Made by a program: the position numbers and the translations under genes
DNA from: Cyclobacteriaceae bacterium
GTDB taxonomy: Bacteria > Bacteroidota > Bacteroidia > Cytophagales > Cyclobacteriaceae
Length of the DNA stretch: 64,000 nucleotides
Assembly (NCBI GenBank): GCA_028278225.1
Contig: JANQEU010000079.1
Span: 186,001-250,000, forward strand
Reading direction: 5' to 3'
Notes under the pieces: generated by a model
What the model was told of the DNA's origin: nothing
The model's database searches: none
What the model saw: the letters and a program-made list of their open reading frames with translations, nothing else
Shown here: in pieces, positions 1 to 9,663 of the stretch
Layout of the letters: the number at the start of each line of letters is the position of its first letter
Position numbering within the stretch: the first letter of the stretch is position 1

Positions 1-878
1 GCATACATCATATCGTACATTTCCCATCCATCCTCAAGGAACGCTGTTTTCATCGCATTCACATTTACTCGCTCAGGATAATCAGCTTTTAACGCCCAAC
101 GTGCCACATCCAACTCATGGATACCATTGTTGCCAGCTTCCGCTGTTCCCCATTTCCAACCGTACCAATGCCAATTGTAATCCCAGACGTTGTGAATGTA
201 TTCCTGTCGAGGTGCTGGGCCCTGGAACAGCTCCCAATTTAAATCTGCTGGTGGTGTCTGCTTCACAGGACGGGGTACCTCTCCCCTTTTATTGGAATAA
301 AATGCCACAGCTTTGTAAGGTACGCCAATGGCTCCATTATGGATCTCGTTTACGATTTCGATAGTATGATCTGAGGAACGTTGCTGATTTCCCATTTGTA
401 CTACCTTACCTGTACTTTTTTGCTTGGCTACCAGTACTTCACCTTCTCTTGGATTGTGTGCGCAAGGCTTTTCCAAATAAACATGCTTGTCAGCATCCAT
501 GGCCATACATGCTCCCGGAGCATGCCAGTGATCTGGTGTCGCCATCATGATAGCGTCTACTTTCTTATCATCCAAAATCTTCCTGATATCTTCTTCTACT
601 TTTACCTTTGAGGTATAGTCAATTTGATCAGTCAGTTCCTTTTGGACATCTGAGACTCGGCTTTTCTTTACATCGCAGAGGTAAAGCAATCTTGTATTAT
701 ACTTTTCCTGAAGACTTTCGTAATAAGCTCCGACTCGTCTTCCGCAACCCATAAAAGCTAGGTTAATGCGATCATTGGCCCCTAAAATCCTTTTGTAGCT
801 GGCTGCTGGTGATGCAAAAGGTGCAGCTGCGGCCACCACGGCCGACGTTTTGATGAAATCTCTCCTACTTGTTGCCAT
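1..878 (-). CDS. Gfo/Idh/MocA-family oxidoreductase, Tat-exported, C-terminus cut by window edge
   Basis: NAD(P)-dependent sugar oxidoreductase of the Gfo/Idh/MocA family. The frame is open from ATG at 878 to the window edge (292 codons), so the C-terminus is missing. The N-terminus MATSRRDFIKTSAVVAAAAP is a twin-arginine signal, so export with bound cofactor is likely. After it come a Rossmann-like segment (INLAFMGCGRRVG), the family motif EKP (VYLEKPCAHNP) and the substrate-side segment GNNGIHELDVARW. It starts 9 bp after the DUF1080 gene, so the two form an operon. This pairing is known for periplasmic pathways that oxidise a glycoside at C3 and then cleave the 3-keto-glycoside, and that role is inferred here. 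The exact substrate cannot be told from sequence. Confidence 0.9.
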   Translation of the reverse strand, partial: MATSRRDFIKTSAVVAAAAPFASPAASYKRILGANDRINLAFMGCGRRVGAYYESLQEKYNTRLLYLCDVKKSRVSDVQKELTDQIDYTSKVKVEEDIRKILDDKKVDAIMMATPDHWHAPGACMAMDADKHVYLEKPCAHNPREGEVLVAKQKSTGKVVQMGNQQRSSDHTIEIVNEIHNGAIGVPYKAVAFYSNKRGEVPRPVKQTPPADLNWELFQGPAPRQEYIHNVWDYNWHWYGWKWGTAEAGNNGIHELDVARWALKADYPERVNVNAMKTAFLEDGWEMYDMMY

Positions 879-887
879 AGTTATTTC

Positions 888-2264
888 TTAAAGTTCTCTA
901 ATTTTTATGCTTCTGTAACTCACCTCGTCTCCGTGATCTTGCAGGAGAATGGTACCTTCTGGCCATCTGCCGAAGTTTTTCCAATCTTTGTATTTGCTGT
1001 AGTTCACCAGTGCCTTAAACATCTGCGAAAAGCGATCGTATTCCACCACCTTCACGTTATTTAGCCAGTGTTCCACTTTTCCTTCTTTGGATACGATACG
1101 GCACTTGTTCCACTCGCCAATGTCTTTGTACGCCTTCTTAATTGGTATGTTTTCATCGATGCTACCCGCTGGAATAAGATCATAAAGTGAACCTATTGTT
1201 CGGTTGCCTCGAACTCCTTTTTTAGCATCAGGGTGCTTACTATTGTCTAGTATTTGAAATTCACAGCCGATTGCGGAACCTGCTCCTTTATTCAATTCGG
1301 GATCGACAAAGTACTTTACCCCACTGTTGGCTCCTTCTGTAATTTTGAATTCAAGTTCCAGCTCAAAATCACCATACATCTTGGTGGTCACTATGTCACC
1401 AGGACCTGTTGCTTCACCACCATCAGTCGCCAATACAGTCAATATTCCATCTTCTATTTCCCAACCTGATGCCGGGAAGTCATCGAGCTTGGCACCTCTC
1501 CAACCCTTAGAAGTTTTACCATCCCACAACAGTCTGAATCCATGATCTACTTCCCAGGGTGTCAACTGATTTTTTAGATAGCTTACTTCCGGTACTTCAG
1601 GATCTGGCTTTGTGAGGTATTCCTCAACATTTTTTGTAATGATGCGAATATTCTTGAATCGAATTACAAAACCTTCTTTGTGTAGGTCTTTTCCCATGCT
1701 GTGCACCTGTAGACCGATAAATCCTTCTGCTGTCATGTCGTCAACCAACCTGCTAGCCTGCATGCCATTGATGAACGTGTTGATGTACTGGCCCTTGCAT
1801 TCTATTCTGATGGTATTCCACACTCCCATACGGAATGCACCTTGGGCTTTTCTATTTCTACTTAATGGGTACATCCACTTTCTTCTCCCTTCATCGAAGA
1901 TACCCCCGGTCCAATCTCGCGGCGTATGGTCTACTTCTACCTGATAGCCAAACACTCTATTTAGATCACCCTCCTTTCTTACATTACTTCTAAATTGGAC
2001 TCCAGTATTCAAATCATTGCCTAGAAAAACATCTACTTCTAAAATAAAATCTGAGAAGCGTTCTTCTGTCACAAGAAATGTATTGGGTGAGTTTTTAACA
2101 GCTATTCCAACTAATTCTCCATTCTCAACCTTAAATTTTGCTTTTCCACCTTCTGTTTTCCAGCCATCAAGGTTTTTTCCGTTGAACAACGGCTGCCAGT
2201 CCTGAGCAGTGGTTGCACTGAAAATGCATGTAAGTGCAACCGACAATAGCAATGATTTTCTCAT
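888..2264 (-). CDS. Secreted protein with two DUF1080 (3-keto-disaccharide hydrolase) domains
   Basis: This 458-residue protein has a Sec signal (MRKSLLLSVALTCIFSATTAQ-like, cleavage near residue 20). It contains two DUF1080 jelly-roll domains, roughly residues 22-205 and 235-458. Each opens with the family pattern of an LF/LWDGK segment followed by GW (LFNGKNLDGW and LLWDGKTSKGW). Some members of this family hydrolyse 3-keto-glycosides by elimination. A secreted two-domain version next to a Tat-exported Gfo/Idh/MocA oxidoreductase fits such a pathway. The start lies 3 bp after the TAA of an uxuA C-terminal remnant, which suggests that this was once a uxuA-DUF1080-oxidoreductase operon. The substrate is not predictable. 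Confidence 0.88.
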   Translation of the reverse strand: MRKSLLLSVALTCIFSATTAQDWQPLFNGKNLDGWKTEGGKAKFKVENGELVGIAVKNSPNTFLVTEERFSDFILEVDVFLGNDLNTGVQFRSNVRKEGDLNRVFGYQVEVDHTPRDWTGGIFDEGRRKWMYPLSRNRKAQGAFRMGVWNTIRIECKGQYINTFINGMQASRLVDDMTAEGFIGLQVHSMGKDLHKEGFVIRFKNIRIITKNVEEYLTKPDPEVPEVSYLKNQLTPWEVDHGFRLLWDGKTSKGWRGAKLDDFPASGWEIEDGILTVLATDGGEATGPGDIVTTKMYGDFELELEFKITEGANSGVKYFVDPELNKGAGSAIGCEFQILDNSKHPDAKKGVRGNRTIGSLYDLIPAGSIDENIPIKKAYKDIGEWNKCRIVSKEGKVEHWLNNVKVVEYDRFSQMFKALVNYSKYKDWKNFGRWPEGTILLQDHGDEVSYRSIKIREL

Positions 2265-2267
2265 AAT

Positions 2268-2421
2268 TTATTTGTTAATTAATGTATTTCTAATCCCATA
2301 TTCCAGCTCTCTCAAATGGCCCTGACCTCTCAATCTACCAATAGCTGAATTTCTTGATATCTTTAAGTGTCTCTGAATCCTTGGACCCATACCACCTCCA
2401 TGGTTGCTCAAGTCCTGTCAT
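2268..2421 (-). pseudogene. uxuA: Scar of mannonate dehydratase: N- and C-terminal codons joined, about 1 kb missing
   Basis: The reverse strand from ATG at 2421 reads LEQPWRWYG...SETLKDIKK, which matches the N-terminus of mannonate dehydratase (UxuA: LEQTWRWYGPNDPVSLxDI). It then runs into a TAG at 2337-2335. In another frame, from about 2348 to the TAA at 2270-2268, the sequence reads AIGRLRGQGHLRELEYGIR, which matches the C-terminal end of UxuA. Only about 20 N-terminal and about 25 C-terminal residues remain of a protein normally near 350-390 residues. The simplest reading is one large internal deletion that also changed frame. The C-terminal remnant stops 3 bp before the DUF1080 start, and the upstream 19-bp operator is still present. 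The family match comes from memory of conserved motifs. Confidence 0.8.
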
Positions 2422-2456
2422 GCCATCTCGCCTGTTTCAGAACATCAAGTTGTTTT

Positions 2457-2475
2457 GTGTGTAATTTAAACACAG
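2457..2475. promoter_or_regulatory. Palindromic operator, copy 1 (two mismatches)
   Basis: On the minus strand the site reads CTGTGTTTAAATTACACAC. It matches the copy at 14983-15001 at 17 of 19 positions, including the TAAAT centre. It lies 36 bp upstream of the ATG of the uxuA scar, so it should control the DUF1080/oxidoreductase operon. The binding protein is unknown. Confidence 0.65.
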
Positions 2476-2699
2476 AATAGAAATCAGACAATTTTAGTAA
2501 ACGAATAACATGAATATTTAACAAAATCTTAGTAAAAACAGTGACAAGCTCATTATTTTATTTTTTTCGTTTTTGCACAAAGAATCACACTAATGCTAAT
2601 CCAGGATTACCACGGCACCGCTGCGCTCACCATAAGCATTCCCGAGGTTTGCGTAACAAATAGATAAGGGCTGAATTTTGCAACCCTTATTGTCATTCT

Positions 2700-4941
2700 T
2701 TACTGTACAGGATAAGAAGGAGGCAATTCATCAGTACCCCAAGTGGTTGGTTTGTTAGTCATGGTTAATATTAATTCTCCACCTTTCTCAAATTCTTCGA
2801 AGTGAATGAATGCCCTATTCAATGACACGCCGTTTAACGTAGCCGATTCAATGTAGATATTGTCTTTGGAATTATTCACCGCTTTAATGGTTAGTGGATT
2901 TTCTTTATTGACTTTTATCTCTTCCAACATCGGGGATCCAATTAATAAAATCGGTTGACCACAAATCGGGAATAAGCCGATGGAGTTCCAGACGTACCAT
3001 GAAGTCATCGCTCCAGCATCGTCATTTCCCGGAAGACCTCCCCTGGTATTGCTAAATCTGTATTCCATAGCTACACGAAGAACTTGCTGAGTTCTGTCCG
3101 GTCTGCCAGCATAGATGTATGCATATGGAGAACAATAGTCTACTTCGTTATTAAGACCTTGGAATTGAAATTCCGTATTATTTGGCTTTAAACCATAATA
3201 CCAATCAAGGTTTTCTAAAAAGGCATCTCTCCCACCCTGAAGTTCAATAAGCCCGTGCATATTTTGCCAGATCCGATACGTATAGTTCCATTGGTTTCCT
3301 TCATAAAAGTGCCAGTGTTCTTCTTGCCTGGGATAAAGTTCAGTTTCATGCATTTCTTCATACACTCCTAAAATTCCTTCTTCATCATAGACTGACCTCC
3401 ATTTGTCCGATAATTTTAGAAACTCATTAGCAAGTTCGCTTTCGCCCATTTTTTCGGCGACTAAATAGGCACAGAACGCGGCATAGGCATAATCCTGATT
3501 ATGTGTAGGAGAAGGCGAAAGCACAACTTCATCTTGAAATAGCTTACCTCGTTTATTATTCATTGTCCCCTGCATTGCTTTCAAAGCCTCAGGCCAGTCT
3601 ATACCTTCGAGGTTTCTGGCCATAGCATCCCCGATGATAAAATTTCCAAGTGCACTTGCTTGCTTAGCAAATACCCAGGGAAAATCTCTTTTCATCAAAT
3701 AGGCAGGTGGGTATCTTCCAAACTGATTGTAAAGGTCCACATAGAACTGTGCGATTTTCGCCCCTTTTTCAGGAAAGAAGGTATTGACAAAAGGGAGCTG
3801 TGTAGAATATATATCCCATGAAGTGGCTAAGTCGGCCCAGTAGTTTTCTTTATCCCAGAATGGGTTTTCGCCGGTAAGATCCGCGGGCTTTAAAATGGCC
3901 TTATATAACGAAGTGTAGAAAAGCCCAACCTTCTCCGGATCACCCTTAACCTCAAAACGACCTAAATGATCATTCCAAATACTCGTGGCTTCATCTTTTA
4001 CGGCCTCCAAAGACCATTCCGAAGTACCTTTCAACGTTTCTTTTGCTTTAGCCGCCGACTTGAAAGAAAACCCAATTCGTGTATTCACCGAATTGTTGGG
4101 CAGATCGGCGAATGAAAACGAAACTCCGATTCCTTTATCATTTTCTAAAACCGATAGGCTTGTTCCATCAACTTCCTCATAGCTCACAAAAAAGCCAGAT
4201 TCGGTGGGCTCTACATCCAACTGCATATGAAAGAAGATAGGAAAACCATCCATCACCACTTTTCCAGCCAACTCAGTTTTTGAAATCATTTCTGCCTCCA
4301 CAGATTCGGGAAAGCGATTAGGAATGACACGAGCACTGTCCACAGCTCTTAGATAATTGCTCAAATTAAGGATCAGGTGTTTTTCCGATTCTTTCGGGAA
4401 AGTAAATCTGTGGTAAGCGACCTTATTGCTTACGGAAGTGAATGCTTTTATGTCCATCATCTAATGTGAGCGAGTAATAACCAGGAGAAGCCTCTTCATC
4501 CACGATCTTTCGTTTAAACTTTTCCAGTTTTTTCTCGCCAGACACTGGTGTCAGCATCAAATAATTGTAGTACCAGCGGATCGTTCCAGGACCGGTTGAG
4601 TGAAAGTGGGTAAGCCCGTAAAAGTTGCCCGCATCGTACCCAGTGGGAAACCCTGTTTTGTAAAGTAACCTTCCCATCACACTAGAGGATACCATGCCAA
4701 AAGGGAGTGTCGCCCCGGGGTGGGTCGCCCCATAAATTTCTCTCACATCAAACCAACCAGTATCAATTCGGGGCAGGTTTTCCGAGACAGCGGGTCCGGT
4801 ATTTTTTTCCGTCTTTTTAATACCGAAAAAGACATTGACTTTTGAAGCAAGATCAGAAGAATCACCTGGTTGCTCCACAGTCTGTGTGCTACACCCAACT
4901 AAGATGAGCACAATTAATAGTAGAAAGGTTGATCTAATCAT
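2700..4941 (-). pseudogene. GH92 alpha-mannosidase lipoprotein, interrupted by a single-base frameshift
   Basis: Exo-alpha-mannosidase of family GH92 (Ca-dependent, inverting) in two frames. The first part (4941 down to about 4452) has a lipoprotein signal (MIRSTFLLLIVLILVGCS) and the family N-domain (GWFDVREIYGATHPGATLPFGM). It continues to SPGYYSLTLDDG and then shifts. The second part resumes at about 4449 with IKAFTSVSNKVAYHRF and runs to 2702. It carries the GH92 catalytic-loop motif GLPGNDDAGAMTSWYVWN. Removing one base near 4452 (the C of GGACAT) restores one reading frame of about 745 residues, a normal GH92 length. It follows the sulfatase at 4981-6396 with almost no gap. Both halves are otherwise intact, so this is either a recent mutation or a sequencing error. 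An alternative upstream ATG exists at 4980. Confidence 0.88.
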
Positions 4942-4980
4942 ATAGATATGTTTTGCTAGTTCTAAATTCTTAAATGCCAT

Positions 4981-6396
4981 TTAAGGATTTGAAGTATCAT
5001 TAACTCCCATCTCAATTTGTATGTTATTTAGCCACTCTTCATGCATTTCTAAAAGTTCAGCGAGTTTTTCAGGCTCGCTATCTTTTAGATTGTTCTTTTC
5101 CGAAATGTCTTCTTTCAGGTTTACCAAAAAGAGTGAGTCAATAAATACCTTTTTTCCGTCTGTTCCCATTTGCATGGCGTTTCCAAGAAGTTTCCAATCT
5201 CCTTTTCTTATTGCCCATTGCCCTTTCTTGTTTTCATAGCTTTCCATTTGCCAATGCAGTATTTCATGCGGAGAATCACCGGTAGGGTCTTCCATTAAGT
5301 CCAACAAGCTTTTTCCATCAATTTTTTCAAGCATTTCCTCATTGTCAGTAAGCGAGGCAATGGTAGCGAACCAGTCCATTGAGATTAAAGGCTGGTCAAA
5401 GACACTATTGGCAGGAACTACAGGAGGATAGTGCATAATTGCCGGTACTCGAATACCACCTTCAAACAAGCTGAATTTACTTCCTCGATAAGGACCGGAA
5501 TTTCCCCCACCGAAGAAAGCGCGTTCCTCATTGGAGTGTCCATGATCCGATTGGAAAATAATGAGCGTATTCTCTGTAAGACCTTTACGATCAAGTTCAT
5601 CCAAGACTTTTCCGATGGCCTCATCAGTATGTGAAACAAATGCTGCGTATTCTCTCCTGGGGCTAGGAAGATCTTTGTAATGCTCCATCCATTTGGGATC
5701 TCCCTGATACGGGTAGTGTGGAGCGTTAAATGCCCAATAGATAAAAAACGGATCTTTTGCTTTTTTATTCACGATTTCAATGATTTCATCCGACATGAGA
5801 TCAGAGAAATGAACTCCGGGATAAAAAACCTCTTCATCGTTCCTATAAAGATCGTGTTTGTTGGGCCCCTGCCAATAAAAGAAATGCGAGTAATTATCAA
5901 TGCAGCCTCTTTCGTGACCAAAGAAATAATCAAACCCTTGCCCATTCGGTCGACGATCCGGCTCATGACCCAGGTGCCATTTTCCAATCAAAGCAGTGTA
6001 GTATCCATCTTCTTTCAACATTTCAGGTAAAAGAAATTGCTCGGAAGGCATGCCATACTTATTCAATCGCTCCGCATACTCAGGAACTGGTACGTTTCCC
6101 GGAAGCCCTGCTCTCAGATTTGTTTTTCCTGTAAGCAATGCAGCTCTCGACGGAGAGCAAACCGCGGCTCCTGCGTAAAACTGAGTGAACCTTGCTCCAC
6201 CTTGCGCGAGTCGATCGATGTTTGGTGTAAACAAGTCTTTGGATCCGTAACAGTTCGCATCTAAAGAACCTTGATCGTCAGTGTAAATGATCAGGATGTT
6301 TGGTTTATCGCTGCTTTTGTTAAGGCTGGAAGAACAGCCTGCAAAAAGTACACTGAAAAGAAGAAGTAAAAAGGTAAAAGGTTTGATATCCACCAA
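4981..6396 (-). CDS. Sulfatase (S1 family, formylglycine type, GALNS/arylsulfatase-like), lipoprotein
   Basis: Type I sulfatase of 471 residues that removes sulfate esters from glycans. It has a lipoprotein signal with the lipobox Cys at residue 21 (LFAGCSS). Metal-binding residues lie in IIYTDDQG (Asp40/Asp41). The formylglycine motif CSPSRAALLTGK has its Cys at residue 80. GKWHLGH and the C-terminal FQSDHGH metal site follow. Its stop codon abuts the GH92 gene, so the two are probably co-transcribed and act together on a sulfated mannose-containing glycan. It depends on a formylglycine-generating or anaerobic maturase enzyme that is not encoded in this window. A degenerate operator lies 20 bp upstream of the start. 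Confidence 0.93.
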   Translation of the reverse strand: MVDIKPFTFLLLLFSVLFAGCSSSLNKSSDKPNILIIYTDDQGSLDANCYGSKDLFTPNIDRLAQGGARFTQFYAGAAVCSPSRAALLTGKTNLRAGLPGNVPVPEYAERLNKYGMPSEQFLLPEMLKEDGYYTALIGKWHLGHEPDRRPNGQGFDYFFGHERGCIDNYSHFFYWQGPNKHDLYRNDEEVFYPGVHFSDLMSDEIIEIVNKKAKDPFFIYWAFNAPHYPYQGDPKWMEHYKDLPSPRREYAAFVSHTDEAIGKVLDELDRKGLTENTLIIFQSDHGHSNEERAFFGGGNSGPYRGSKFSLFEGGIRVPAIMHYPPVVPANSVFDQPLISMDWFATIASLTDNEEMLEKIDGKSLLDLMEDPTGDSPHEILHWQMESYENKKGQWAIRKGDWKLLGNAMQMGTDGKKVFIDSLFLVNLKEDISEKNNLKDSEPEKLAELLEMHEEWLNNIQIEMGVNDTSNP

Positions 6397-6415
6397 TTTG
6401 GAGTTAAAATTATAA

Positions 6416-6434
6416 CTGTGTATTTTGTACGCAT
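6416..6434. promoter_or_regulatory. Palindromic operator, copy 2 (degenerate)
   Basis: The site CTGTGTATTTTGTACGCAT keeps the left arm CTGTGTA and the 5-bp spacer length. The right arm is TACGCAT instead of TACACAG. It sits in the divergent gap between the sulfatases at 4981-6396 and 6539-8041. It is the weakest of the four copies. Confidence 0.45.
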
Positions 6435-6538
6435 TTATTACGAAGGTAAGAAAAAATTCCAGTTTCGGTTTGCATAATTTGTAAGTTCGCTAAACTCGTT
6501 TTCTTATACGACTTTTTTCTTAACCCCTATTGATCGCT

Positions 6539-8041
6539 ATGGATAAATGTTTAACCCATCATCTATTATGCTCCTTACTGGTTTTAACGCTACTAGTTTC
6601 CTCCTGCCAGAAAAATGAGGAGCATAAACGACCTAATATTTTGTTCATCATGGCAGATGATCACACTACCCAGGCAACAGGGCTTTATGGTGGAATTCTG
6701 GAAGATTATGCACCTACTTTAAATATCAAAAGGTTGGCTACCGAAGGAGCGGTCTTAAATAATGTATTTTGTGTCAACTCAATCTGCTCACCAAGTAGGG
6801 CTACTATTTTGACAGGCCGTTATAGCCACATCAATCAGGTCTATACCCTTCAGGACTCACTACCGCCGGGCACCTATACAATCGCAAATACACTAAAAGA
6901 AAATGGTTACGAAACGGCAATCATAGGTAAGTGGCATTTGAAAACAAGACCGGAAGGTTTTGATCATTACAATGTGCTTTCTAATCAAGGGAGATACAAC
7001 GACCCCCAACTGATTAAAACCAATGCAAATGAGTTTGAAACTTATCAAGGTTTTTCAAGCGACGTGATTACAGACCTGTGTCTTGATTGGCTGGCCAATC
7101 GAGATAAAAACAAACCATTTATGATGATGTGCCAGTTCAAAGCGCCACATGAACCATTCGATTATGCAGACAGATTTGAGCGTCTGTTTGAAGATGAAAC
7201 AATTCCGTCACCCAATTCTCTATTTCAAAGCAGGGAGGAATCGAATCGTGTGTATGATGGTCAGCAGTTGGAGATTTTAGGTAATCGATATCTCGATGTA
7301 AGTGTCGGAAAACCAGGCTTCCCTTATCCTGGACTTCCATTTGAAGCAGCTGCGGAAAGTGATTCTTTTCGATATGAGGTTTATCAGAAATTTATTAAGG
7401 ATTATTTGAGGTCAGTAGCCACCATTGATGAAAATGTTGGCAGGTTACTGACTTTCCTGGATGAGAATAACTTAACCCAAAACACAGTAGTGATTTATAC
7501 TTCTGATCAAGGGTATTTTTTGGGAGAGCATGGTTTCTTTGACAAACGAATCATGTACGAAGAGCCTTTGAAAATGCCATTTATAATTCGATATCCTGGT
7601 AAGATTGAATCAGGTTCACGTTTCGATAATTTTGTTTTGAATACAGATTTTGCTCCCTTGATTTCAGACTTTGCAGCCATCAGACCAAACACGTCTTATC
7701 AAGGAGTTAGCTTTATGCCTGTCCTTTTGGGTGAAGAAACTGGTTTTGAGAGAACCCAATTTTACTATCGTTATTGGCTACATCGGGACGAAAGACCTGC
7801 TCATTTGGGCATACGTACTGAAAAGTACAAGTTGATCTATTTTTATGGAGAATCCCTTGGAATGACCGGAGCTCATGAAACTAAAACGACTCCTGCATGG
7901 GAATTTTACGATTTGGAAAAAGATCCGGGTGAGAATAAAAACGAATACAACAATCCGGATTACGCTTCGATCATTGACGACCTGAAAAAATGTCTCAAAG
8001 AAGAGAAGCAAAAAGTTGGAGATACGGATTCCATTTTCTGA
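6539..8041 (+). CDS. Sulfatase (S1 family, formylglycine type), lipoprotein
   Basis: A 500-residue sulfatase that begins with a lipoprotein signal (lipobox Cys near residue 23, LLVSSCQKN). The ATG at 6539 is preferred over the in-frame TTG at 6530. Metal-site motif FIMADDHTT lies near residue 40, the modified Cys is residue 83 in CSPSRATILTGR, and GKWHLK and TSDQGYFLGEHG follow. The EHG motif after the SDQG site is typical of iduronate- or choline-sulfatase-like S1 enzymes. It is transcribed away from the leftward sulfatase/GH92 unit. The convergent neighbour ends 25 bp downstream. The position of the sulfate it removes is not predictable from the sequence alone. Confidence 0.93.
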   Translation: MDKCLTHHLLCSLLVLTLLVSSCQKNEEHKRPNILFIMADDHTTQATGLYGGILEDYAPTLNIKRLATEGAVLNNVFCVNSICSPSRATILTGRYSHINQVYTLQDSLPPGTYTIANTLKENGYETAIIGKWHLKTRPEGFDHYNVLSNQGRYNDPQLIKTNANEFETYQGFSSDVITDLCLDWLANRDKNKPFMMMCQFKAPHEPFDYADRFERLFEDETIPSPNSLFQSREESNRVYDGQQLEILGNRYLDVSVGKPGFPYPGLPFEAAAESDSFRYEVYQKFIKDYLRSVATIDENVGRLLTFLDENNLTQNTVVIYTSDQGYFLGEHGFFDKRIMYEEPLKMPFIIRYPGKIESGSRFDNFVLNTDFAPLISDFAAIRPNTSYQGVSFMPVLLGEETGFERTQFYYRYWLHRDERPAHLGIRTEKYKLIYFYGESLGMTGAHETKTTPAWEFYDLEKDPGENKNEYNNPDYASIIDDLKKCLKEEKQKVGDTDSIF

Positions 8042-8065
8042 CCTTGATTACGTCTGCACTAGTCC

Positions 8066-9598
8066 TTAATAGTCCTGCCCGGTCAGGCTTTCTAAAACTG
8101 AAGTCTGCCAGTTTTTCAATTGTGCTTCCAGATCCTCAGCTATTTCCGGGTACCTATCGATTAGATTATTCTTCTCACCGATATCGTTGGTGATGTCGAA
8201 GAGTTCCTTTCGAGTCTCTGATCTTGATTCATCATGAATGACCAGCTTGAATTGATCGTCTATCACTGCTTTAGCTCCAGTATAATCAATTGTATCGATT
8301 TGGTCGTGAACGTAATTTTCAAAACTTCTAGTGAATTTCCCTTTTCGCATTTTTAGTAGTGGTGTGGTTCCTTGCTGAAGTAAGGTGTCGATATAAGGTA
8401 CTCTTTTCTTTGCCAATTCATTTTTTACATTATAATCCCAGAAAAAGATGGGTTGCTGTCGTGCTTTTACTTCACCATTGATAAGCTGAGCCAGACTGGT
8501 ACCGTCCAACGTGCGATCGGGAAGGGACTGACCGGTTAACTGACAAAGTGTAGGTAAAATATCAGTGGTTACAGCAGTAAAATTGGTGGTATGTGCAATG
8601 GGTATCTGAGCCGGCCACTCTATGATGCCCGGCACACGGATGCCACCCTCGTAGACGGATCCTTTCTTATCTCTAAGTGGAGTTACGTAATGCCCGGCGG
8701 TGGGGGTACCGTTATCTCCACAGTACCAAAGCAGCGAGTTGTCTTTTAATTGATTAGCTTTTAGATAATCTCTTAACATTCCTATCGAGCGATCCATAGC
8801 AGTGATTTCCGCATATCGTTCGGTCAATACCGAGTCTTGAGGTCGGTTTACTTTCAATCCTGTTTTCATCGATGTGAGCGGATACGTTTTCTCAGAAAGA
8901 CTATCCGGGAAATTTTGGTATAGGGCTAAATCTTTTTCCAGTCCGCTAAATGGTTCATGGGGTGATCCAAACCATATGACGATAAAGAAGGGTTTACTCT
9001 CAGCTTTAGCTTTTTTTATGAAAGCGATGGTTTCAGCGATGAGGATCTCGGAACTTTCACCTCGAAATTGAGTAGGATCTTCTCCATTGCGCGATAATGT
9101 TGGATTCATTTCAAAAAAGTTGTCGTGTGACAGCCATTCATCAAAACCCATGGCGCCCGGGTTGGTGGGTGAAGTTTTTTTGACTGGTCCAAGATGCCAC
9201 TTTCCAAAGTGTGCTGTAGCGTATCCGGCATCTGAAAGCAACTGTGCAATGGAGATTTCCTCTGGCCTAATGGACCAGTTAGGTTTAAAAGCACCGTACC
9301 GATTAGGATGTCGGCCCGTAATCACGGTTCCACGGGTTGGTGTGCAGGTGGGTGCCCCGGCATAGAACCGATCAAACCGAAGGCCATTGGCGGCCATGTC
9401 GTCCAGTATTGGAGTTTTGAGAAAGGGATGGTTGTTGTAGCCCGTCTCTTCCCACCCGTGATCATCACCCATAAGCAAGACAATGTTGGGTACTTGTTTC
9501 TCGGTCTGCCCGGTTCCACAACCGCAAAAGAAGAATACCGTAGCAAACGCAATGAAAATGGTTTGCCTTGAACGTAAGAGGTGGGATTTTAAAGCCAT
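8066..9598 (-). CDS. Sulfatase (S1 family) with CTPTR formylglycine motif, lipoprotein
   Basis: A 510-residue arylsulfatase-A-like enzyme. The start chosen is ATG 9598 (MALKSHLLRS), because it places a hydrophobic signal and an FCGCG lipobox at the N-terminus. An upstream in-frame ATG at 9637 would add 13 polar residues. Metal-site motif LLMGDDHG is at about residues 42-48. The maturation motif is CTPTRGTVITGR with Cys85, a Thr-containing variant of the more common CSPSR. GKWHLGP and YCGDNGTP follow. It lies 65 bp downstream of the sulfatase at 9664-11274 on the same strand, so an operon is likely. Confidence 0.92.
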   Translation of the reverse strand: MALKSHLLRSRQTIFIAFATVFFFCGCGTGQTEKQVPNIVLLMGDDHGWEETGYNNHPFLKTPILDDMAANGLRFDRFYAGAPTCTPTRGTVITGRHPNRYGAFKPNWSIRPEEISIAQLLSDAGYATAHFGKWHLGPVKKTSPTNPGAMGFDEWLSHDNFFEMNPTLSRNGEDPTQFRGESSEILIAETIAFIKKAKAESKPFFIVIWFGSPHEPFSGLEKDLALYQNFPDSLSEKTYPLTSMKTGLKVNRPQDSVLTERYAEITAMDRSIGMLRDYLKANQLKDNSLLWYCGDNGTPTAGHYVTPLRDKKGSVYEGGIRVPGIIEWPAQIPIAHTTNFTAVTTDILPTLCQLTGQSLPDRTLDGTSLAQLINGEVKARQQPIFFWDYNVKNELAKKRVPYIDTLLQQGTTPLLKMRKGKFTRSFENYVHDQIDTIDYTGAKAVIDDQFKLVIHDESRSETRKELFDITNDIGEKNNLIDRYPEIAEDLEAQLKNWQTSVLESLTGQDY

Positions 9599-9663
9599 AA
9601 TACAACTTTTATCGTTTATATAAAGGTTTTTGGACATTTAGATCTCTATTGTAGTATCTGTTT

